DNA of 64,000 bases from RH-AL1 sp965214415 (GTDB lineage Bacteria; Pseudomonadota; Alphaproteobacteria; Rhizobiales; Beijerinckiaceae). Under the pieces are notes generated by a model that had not been told where the DNA came from, ran no database searches, and saw only the letters and a list, made by a program, of their open reading frames with translations. The stretch is from assembly GCA_965214415.1 (NCBI GenBank), contig CBDCBQ010000003.1:2480001-2544000 (forward strand), given 5' to 3'. Within the stretch, counting starts at the first letter, position 1; each line of letters begins with the position of its first letter. A program made the position numbers and the translations under genes. Shown here in pieces: positions 58,732 to 64,000 of the stretch.

Positions 58732-59223
58732 TCAATAACGCGAACGTTCGGCGCCGGCGTAGTGCAGTTCGAGCACGCCGAGCCCGGCGTTCACGTTGAG
58801 GCCGGTGATCGCGACGTTGGCGATCGGCGCCAGCGTCGCCGAGCCGCCAGCCCCACCCACAAGCGCGTCGGCGCCGAAGCCGCTGCCGAGCGTGACCTGT
58901 AGCCCGACGCCGCCGAAGGTGCCGTCGAGCGCGCCGGCGGTGATCGGCCCGGGCACGCTGACTCTATAGGCGAGCCGAAGCGCGTTGGTCGGGCCGCCAT
59001 CGAACCCGACCCGCCGGAAGTCGCCCGTGTAAAACTCGACCGCGCCGTCCGGCCGATAATACACGCAGGTCACTGGGCGGTCGCCCGTCACGATGAAGCC
59101 GAACCCGCCTTTTTGCGTGCAGCGCAACTCGCTCGAGCGGCCCTCGGCCGAGGCGGGCGCGACGGCGGGCGCGAACGCGGCCAGAACGAGCGCGGCGGTG
59201 GCGAGCGCGGCGATCTTCGGCAT
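58732..59223 (-). CDS. DUF992 family secreted protein
   Basis: 163 residues. The signal peptide MPKIAALATAALVLAAFAPA is followed by the DUF992 pattern: LRCTQKGGFGFIVTGDRPV, TCVYYRPDG, YTGDFRRVGFD, LVGGAGGSATLAP and a terminal NVNAGLGVLELH. DUF992 proteins are periplasmic beta-rich proteins of alphaproteobacteria with unknown role. The start is ATG 59223 with AAAGAG upstream. It lies just upstream of malic enzyme on the same strand, but a functional link is not evident. Confidence 0.87.
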   Translation of the reverse strand: MPKIAALATAALVLAAFAPAVAPASAEGRSSELRCTQKGGFGFIVTGDRPVTCVYYRPDGAVEFYTGDFRRVGFDGGPTNALRLAYRVSVPGPITAGALDGTFGGVGLQVTLGSGFGADALVGGAGGSATLAPIANVAITGLNVNAGLGVLELHYAGAERSRY

Positions 59224-59275
59224 GCTTGGCTCTTTCTTGGACGTTGGTCTCGGCAGGCAGCGGACTTGTCTCACC

Positions 59276-59351
59276 GCGCGCGCGATCCCGCAAGCCGCGC
59301 ACGATCCCGCAAGCCGCGCACGATCCCTCAAGCCGCGCACGATCCAGCAGG
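59276..59351. repeat. 19-bp tandem repeat, four units, between the DUF992 and pentapeptide genes
   Basis: CCGCGCACGATCCCGCAAG at 59295, with near-identical neighbours at 59276, 59314 and 59333 that differ by one to four bases. The repeat sits between divergent genes, where their promoters would be expected. Confidence 0.8.
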
Positions 59352-59471
59352 GCTGCGCGCTGGCCGGCGGCGCGAGGCGCAACCAAAGTTCTATAGGCAA
59401 GCCACCACACCCGTCATACGGGTCTCGCGCTTGCACCCTTGCACGTTCGCAAGGCCAGCCGGGAGGTGGAG

Positions 59472-61466
59472 ATGAACATAACGATCGATGCCGCGCCGGC
59501 GGATAACGATGCGATGGCGGCCTTCGCCGCGAAGGCGGACGATCTCGACGAGATCAAGAGATGCGTCAACGAGGCCGCGAGCGCCAGCGGCGCCCTTTGG
59601 ATCTCGTACCTGTCCCTCCTCCTCTACACGGGGATCACGGTTGGCGCCGTCACCTCGGTCGACCTGTTCATGGAAAAGCCGGTCAAGCTGCCGTTCCTCG
59701 GCGCCGACATTCCGCTCCAGGCATTCTTTTTTCTTGCCCCGCTGCTGTTCCTGATCGTCCACGTCTACACGCTCATGTCCTTCGTCATCTTGAGCGACAA
59801 GGCGAAATGGTACCATCGCGAGAGTGGGCGCCAGATCGACGCGGCCGCCGGCGAGGATCCGGGGCGCGCCAGCGAGATCCGGGACGATCTGCGCCGCCAC
59901 CTCGTCAGCAACATCTTCGTGCAGTTCCTCGCTGGCCCCGGCGACCTGCGGTCGGGACCCTTCGGCCTCGTTCTCAAGCTCATCGTCTGGACGACGCTCG
60001 TCGTCGCGCCGGTCGCTCTTCTGCTCGAGGTGCAGGTCCAGTTCCTGCCGTTCCACGATGCGGCGATCACCTGGTCGCACCGCTTCGTCCTCCTGCTCGA
60101 TGTCTTCGCGATGGGGTGGTTGGGGTATCGCATCCTCGCTGGGCGATTATCCGAGGAGCAGACCCGGCCCCGCTGGACCGTCAGGCTGCTGCCAGGGATC
60201 ATCGTCGGCGCCGGCGTCATCGCGCTCGTATTCAGCTGGACGATCGCGACCTTCGACGACGGACCGGAAGAGAACGGTGGACCGCAGGAGATGGCGTCGC
60301 TTCGCGGGCAAGACGAGGGAACCCGGCGGTGGCTGCGCCATCAATTCTTCGACGGGGCAATCGACAAGAGGACCCGGCGGCGGGTGGGCTTGCTCAACAG
60401 CACGCTCGTCTTGTCGCGCTTCGACATCTACGAGCAGCTCAAGATCGACGATCTGACGAAGGTCGCGTCGAAGCGATCCATCTTCAACGCGCGCGGCCGC
60501 GATTTCCGCGGCGCGGTCTTCGATCTGTCGAACCTCTCGCAGGTCGATTTCGAGGGCGCTCGTCTCGAGGGCGCCTCGTTCGATCTGGCGACGGTGCGGA
60601 CAACCTCGTTCTACTGCGCCCAAATGCAAAAGGTCGTCTTCAGAAATGCCGACATGGAGGGCGCCTGGTTCCACGTCGCAGATCTCACGAACGCGGATAT
60701 GGGGTCCGCGAGTGGCCAAGGGGCGCGGTTCGAAGGAGCGATACTCAAAGGCGTCGACCTGACGAAGGCCAAGCTGCAGGCCGCGACGCTCGATGGCGCC
60801 AATCTGAACGATGCCGATCTTACAGGCTCCAGCCTGCAAGGCGCTTCCTTGTCCTCCGTGCCGCTCGGCGACCGCTGCGGGCTGACGGACCAGCCTGTCT
60901 CGTCGCCCGAGCCTGCTACGCTTTCCAAAGCCAACTTCAAAGATGCCGACCTGGAGGGAGCGTATCTGCAGGGTGCCGACCTTGCCGAGGTGGCGTCGAT
61001 AGAGGGCACGAAGCTCGACAACGCGGACCTTTCAGACGCAACCTTGTCCGAGACGCAGCTGTCTAGCGTCGACAAAGGCTCGTCCCAACTCGGCATGCGC
61101 CTCGACGGACTCAAATTTGCCGATCGTGATCGCGTGAGCATGGCGCGGTCGGTCGCCACCATCGGCGAGAGCGCCATCGCGGGCGGCCCGTGGCATGACA
61201 AGGCGCCCCACGCCGTGCCGACATCCGCCTATGACACACGGCTCGCGGATAAGTTGAGCAAGCTTGTCTGCTCCGGAGAAGCGGGCTCTCCGTTCATCGC
61301 CCGCGGCCTTGTCTGGAATCGGCGGATCGCGAAGATGGGTACCGGCACGCCGGGCTTCGTCGACAAGATGCTCGATCCAAAGTGTTCAATCGGTCTAGCC
61401 CTGCCGGAGGACATGAAGCCCGACCTCCTCAAGTGGAAGCGTGACTCGCAGAGCGCTGCCCGCTGA
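59472..61466 (+). CDS. Membrane protein with C-terminal pentapeptide repeats
   Basis: 664 residues. The N-terminal half has about four membrane segments (SYLSLLLYTGITVGAV, FFFLAPLLFLIVHVYTLMSF, a pair near 180-220 and IIVGAGVIALVFSWTIA). From about residue 345 there are many A(D/N)LXX-type pentapeptides (RGAVFDLSNLSQVDFEGARL, NADMEGAWFHVADL, GANLNDADLTGSSLQGASL), which fold into a right-handed beta helix; a Cys-bearing break occurs near 475. The last ~120 residues are non-repeat. Such fusions are common in Hyphomicrobiales but unexplained. ATG 59472 has GGAGGTGGAG directly upstream. Confidence 0.88.
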   Translation: MNITIDAAPADNDAMAAFAAKADDLDEIKRCVNEAASASGALWISYLSLLLYTGITVGAVTSVDLFMEKPVKLPFLGADIPLQAFFFLAPLLFLIVHVYTLMSFVILSDKAKWYHRESGRQIDAAAGEDPGRASEIRDDLRRHLVSNIFVQFLAGPGDLRSGPFGLVLKLIVWTTLVVAPVALLLEVQVQFLPFHDAAITWSHRFVLLLDVFAMGWLGYRILAGRLSEEQTRPRWTVRLLPGIIVGAGVIALVFSWTIATFDDGPEENGGPQEMASLRGQDEGTRRWLRHQFFDGAIDKRTRRRVGLLNSTLVLSRFDIYEQLKIDDLTKVASKRSIFNARGRDFRGAVFDLSNLSQVDFEGARLEGASFDLATVRTTSFYCAQMQKVVFRNADMEGAWFHVADLTNADMGSASGQGARFEGAILKGVDLTKAKLQAATLDGANLNDADLTGSSLQGASLSSVPLGDRCGLTDQPVSSPEPATLSKANFKDADLEGAYLQGADLAEVASIEGTKLDNADLSDATLSETQLSSVDKGSSQLGMRLDGLKFADRDRVSMARSVATIGESAIAGGPWHDKAPHAVPTSAYDTRLADKLSKLVCSGEAGSPFIARGLVWNRRIAKMGTGTPGFVDKMLDPKCSIGLALPEDMKPDLLKWKRDSQSAAR

Positions 61467-61549
61467 CCACGCGGCGCGGACATCTCGACAGCGTGCGGTC
61501 TGCATGCAATTAACAGCGGCCCCGTTGCGGCACCGGAACCGCGCGTAAA

Positions 61550-62197
61550 ATGTCGTTCGACTTCGCTTTCGTCATCAAGGTGTTCGCCGCGCTGTTCGCG
61601 ATCATGAACCCGATCGCCAACGTGCCGGTCTTCCTGTCCCTCACGGAGGGCGCCTCGCCGGACGCGCAGAAGAAGGTTGCCGTCACGGCGATCATCGGCG
61701 TCACGATCGGCTGCGTCGTCTCCGCCGTCGCCGGCGACACGATCCTCGGCTTCTTCGGACTGAGCGTCGACGACTTCAGGCTCGCTGGCGGAATTATCGT
61801 GCTGTTGATCGCGCTGTCCATGCTGCAAGGCACGGCGAGCCACGCTCATTCGCGCACGCCGTCGGAGAAGGAGGCGACGGACGACATCGACCCCACGAGC
61901 GTCGCCATCTACCCGCTGACCGTCCCGCTGCTGGTCGGCCCGGGAACGATCGCGACGCTCATCATCTTTGCCGCAACCGCCCGCAAGCAGGGCGAGATCC
62001 TCGAGCTGGCGGTCGGGCTCGGCGCGTTCCTCGCGCTTCTCGCGGCGGCGCTTCTGGCGGCGCCATGGATCGGCGCGCACCTGTCGCAGAATGCCACCGC
62101 CATTGCCCGCCGCCTTATGGGAATGATCCTAGCCGCGGTCGCGATGGAGATGGTCGTGACGAGCCTGCGATCGCTGTTTCCGGGCCTCGCGCACTGA
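61550..62197 (+). CDS. MarC family integral membrane protein
   Basis: 215 residues, six membrane segments. The family opening FVIKVFAALFAIMNPIANVP and the conserved IYPLTVPLLVGPGTIATLII are both present. MarC/UPF0056 proteins were once linked to multiple antibiotic resistance, but their transport role is unproven. A clear ribosome site is lacking before ATG 61550. It lies 83 bases after the pentapeptide gene on the same strand. Confidence 0.92.
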   Translation: MSFDFAFVIKVFAALFAIMNPIANVPVFLSLTEGASPDAQKKVAVTAIIGVTIGCVVSAVAGDTILGFFGLSVDDFRLAGGIIVLLIALSMLQGTASHAHSRTPSEKEATDDIDPTSVAIYPLTVPLLVGPGTIATLIIFAATARKQGEILELAVGLGAFLALLAAALLAAPWIGAHLSQNATAIARRLMGMILAAVAMEMVVTSLRSLFPGLAH

Positions 62198-62323
62198 CGT
62201 GAGGTCTCCGGGTGTCGCGCGATGCCGCCCAATCGCTAAGGTGAACCAGCCAGATTCGAACGCCCGCGCGCACGATGCGTTGGCACTTGGGTCAAAAGAC
62301 CCAAAGACAATACTGGAGGATTT

Positions 62324-62617
62324 ATGCGCTCAACGATCATGGCCTTGACCGCGGCCACTTCTCTCTCGCTGACGGGATGGGGAGCCCAGGCAATGCCGGC
62401 ACGGCTCGCGGGCGCGGCTCCGGCGGTATCACACCCGCTCACGCTGGTCGCGCAAGGCTGCGGCCCAGGCTTTCGTCTTACGCCGCGTGGTGTGTGCCGG
62501 CCCATCGGCGGCCCGGTCGTCGTGGGTCGCCCGGTCGTTGTTGCCCGCCCTGCCGTCGTCGTGCGTCCCGGCTGCGGCGTCCGCGTCGGACCGATCGGCG
62601 TCCGCACCCCTTGCTGA
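62324..62617 (+). CDS. GCG_CRPN-type small secreted protein
   Basis: 97 residues. A signal peptide (MRSTIMALTAATSLSLTGWG) is followed by the characteristic QGCGPGFRLTPRGVCRP and a short valine/proline-rich repeat zone (GRPVVVARPAVVVRPGCG). This is the 'GCG_CRPN prefix-to-repeats' pattern of small alphaproteobacterial secreted proteins, of unknown function. ATG 62324 has GGAGG five bases upstream. The four Cys probably form disulphides. Confidence 0.82.
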   Translation: MRSTIMALTAATSLSLTGWGAQAMPARLAGAAPAVSHPLTLVAQGCGPGFRLTPRGVCRPIGGPVVVGRPVVVARPAVVVRPGCGVRVGPIGVRTPC

Positions 62618-62696
62618 TCGCCCGCTTCTGATCGCGCCCTGCTGATATCGGCCGTCCGAACCCCTCGCGTCGACGCTGGGTCCGGGCGGCGTAACG

Positions 62697-64000
62697 CTAC
62701 CCCGTCGCGGCCTTTACGGCCTCGATCAGCTGCTTCAACGAGAACGGCTTCGGCAAGAAGCCGAACTCCTCGCCCTCCGGCAGATTGCGCTGGAACGCGT
62801 CCTCCGCGTAGCCGGACACGAAGATCACCTTCGCCTTGATGCCGCGTTTGCGCAGCTCGCCGAACATGGTGGGGCCGTCCATCTCGGGCATCACCACGTC
62901 TGACACGATGAGGTCGATCGCGTCCGCGTTTTCAGCCGCCACCTCGAGCGCCTCGACGCCCGAGCCCGCCTCCAGGACCGTGTAGCCCTTCGCGCTCAGC
63001 GCGCGGGCGCCGAAGGCGCGCACCGCCTCCTCGTCCTCGACGAGCAGGATCGTGGCGTGCCCGGTCGCATCGGTGACGGGCTTCGCGACTTCCTTCTTGA
63101 CCGGCTCGTCGGCCTCGGTCGCGATGTGGCGCGGCAGCAGGATCGTGAACGTCGTGCCCCGTCCGACCTCGGACGTGCAGAAGACGTAGCCCTCGGTCTG
63201 CTTGACGATGCCATAGACCATCGACAGGCCCAGGCCGGTGCCCTTTCCGACCTCCTTCGTCGTGAAGAACGGCTCGAAGATCTTCTCGCGCACGTCCTCG
63301 GGGATGCCGGTGCCGTTGTCCTCGACCTCGATAGCGACGTAGTCGCCCGGCAACAGCACGTCTTCCTTGAAGGCGGCGCAATCGCTCGCCGGCACGTTGC
63401 GGGTACGCAGGACGATCGTCCCGCCCGACGGCATCGCGTCGCGGGCGTTGACGACAAGATTGATGATGACCTGTTCGAACTGATTGAGATCGGCCTTCAC
63501 GAACCAGAGGTCGCGACCGTGGCGCAGGTCGAGCTCTATCTTCTCGCCGACGAGCCGGCGCATCAGCATCTGCAGGTCGCTCATCACGTCGCCGAGCTGC
63601 AGCACCTCCGGCCGCAACGTCTGCCGCCGCGAGAACGCGAGCAGCTGGCGCGTCAGCGCCGCCGCGCGATTGGCGTTCTGCTTGATCTGCATGATGTCCT
63701 GGAAGGACGGGTCGGTCGGCCGATGGTTGGCCAGCAGCAGGTCCGAATAGCCCAGGATCGCGGTCAGCACATTGTTGAAATCATGGGCGATGCCGCCCGC
63801 GAGCTGGCCGACTGCCTGCATCTTCTGCGACTGCGCGAAATTCTCCTTGAGCGCGCGCTGCTCGGTGGTGTCGAGCGCGTAGATCGTCGCGCCGCCGCCT
63901 TCCTGCTCGGAGCCGGAGACGAACAGGCGCGCCGACCGTCCGCCCTCGCCGGCGATGTTGACGTCGACCGGCGCGATGTCGCTCGTCATCGCCGCCGCGT
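62697..64000 (-). CDS. cckA: CckA-like hybrid histidine kinase (3' part; runs off the right edge)
   Basis: At least 434 residues are inside the window and the frame is open at base 64000, so the N-terminal membrane and PAS region is missing. Visible parts: the end of a PAS-like domain, HisKA with phospho-His in LAGGIAHDFNNVLTAILGY, ATPase motifs NLVVNARDAMP, VEDNGTGIP and KGTGLGLSMVYG, then a receiver domain with Asp in DLIVSDVVMPEMDG and Lys in FLPKPFSL. The HDFNN H-box followed by this layout is typical of CckA, which feeds phosphate to ChpT and CtrA in alphaproteobacterial cell-cycle control. Assignment is strong but another hybrid kinase cannot be fully excluded. Confidence 0.9.
   Translation of the reverse strand, partial: AAAMTSDIAPVDVNIAGEGGRSARLFVSGSEQEGGGATIYALDTTEQRALKENFAQSQKMQAVGQLAGGIAHDFNNVLTAILGYSDLLLANHRPTDPSFQDIMQIKQNANRAAALTRQLLAFSRRQTLRPEVLQLGDVMSDLQMLMRRLVGEKIELDLRHGRDLWFVKADLNQFEQVIINLVVNARDAMPSGGTIVLRTRNVPASDCAAFKEDVLLPGDYVAIEVEDNGTGIPEDVREKIFEPFFTTKEVGKGTGLGLSMVYGIVKQTEGYVFCTSEVGRGTTFTILLPRHIATEADEPVKKEVAKPVTDATGHATILLVEDEEAVRAFGARALSAKGYTVLEAGSGVEALEVAAENADAIDLIVSDVVMPEMDGPTMFGELRKRGIKAKVIFVSGYAEDAFQRNLPEGEEFGFLPKPFSLKQLIEAVKAATG

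Noticed and set aside
62245..62275. A GATTCGAAC string resembling a tRNA T-arm
   Set aside because: No acceptor, D-arm or anticodon stem can be folded around it.
1..64000. CRISPR arrays, prophage, insertion sequences, rRNA
   Set aside because: No regularly spaced repeats of 28-37 bases, no transposase or phage structural genes and no rRNA sequence were seen; the only tandem arrays have 15-24 bp units without spacers.

Overview
The window is high-GC DNA with alphaproteobacterial gene content. The order rpmH-rnpA-yidC-engB, CckA-type hybrid kinase, DUF2852, DUF2778, DUF992 and GCG_CRPN proteins, Tad pilus minor proteins and an RkpA/RkpG-like lipid locus all point to the Hyphomicrobiales (Rhizobiales). 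A Beijerinckiaceae/Methylocystaceae/Methylobacteriaceae-type relative is possible, but genus cannot be told from the sequence alone. Most of the window is ordinary chromosome: no prophage, insertion sequence, CRISPR array, tRNA or rRNA was found.

Layout. 1-4601: 5' end of etfB, a decayed isoaspartyl-methyltransferase-like remnant, a DUF2852 protein and three Tad/Flp pilus genes (two TadE-like, one TadG with a von Willebrand A domain). 4629-7194: asd and two envelope proteins of unknown role. 7241-19956: the accessory lipid locus, with a GT4 glycosyltransferase, a CDP-alcohol phosphatidyltransferase, an alpha-oxoamine synthase, a 2.5-kilo-residue type I polyketide/fatty acid synthase and a stand-alone KAS III-like enzyme. 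20005-25576: small stress-type proteins, CorA, MepA, a TetR regulator and an M32 carboxypeptidase. 25589-33935: a ThDP decarboxylase, two patatin phospholipases, an MFS exporter, an esterase and a DUF2778 protein. 34105-37221: PutA without its DNA-binding domain. 37206-40604: engB, yidC, rnpA, rpmH. 40760-48020: a nitrilase-family hydrolase, a blue-light LOV histidine kinase with its response regulator, pyrE, a chemoreceptor and leuA with a Leu-rich leader peptide. 48386-50344: gmd and rmd for GDP-D-rhamnose. 50355-64000: an unknown Tat-type protein, amidase, pncA, small proteins, a divergent pair of DJ-1/PfpI proteins, malic enzyme, DUF992 protein, a membrane pentapeptide-repeat protein, MarC and the 3' part of a CckA-like kinase.

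The most interesting system is 7241-19956. The large synthase has KS-AT-DH-(degenerate methyltransferase)-ER-KR-ACP order and no thioesterase. The adjoining alpha-oxoamine synthase could release the acyl chain by decarboxylative condensation with an amino acid, giving a sphingoid-like amino-ketone. The phosphatidyltransferase and glycosyltransferase could then add a head group. This resembles the RkpA/RkpG pair of the Sinorhizobium K-antigen region, but the partner genes differ. A second notable pair is the LOV kinase and single-domain regulator at 41649-43246, arranged like LovK/LovR.

Several gene borders carry short imperfect tandem repeats (17-bp units at 39972-40039 and 52674-52724; 19-bp units at 59276-59351).
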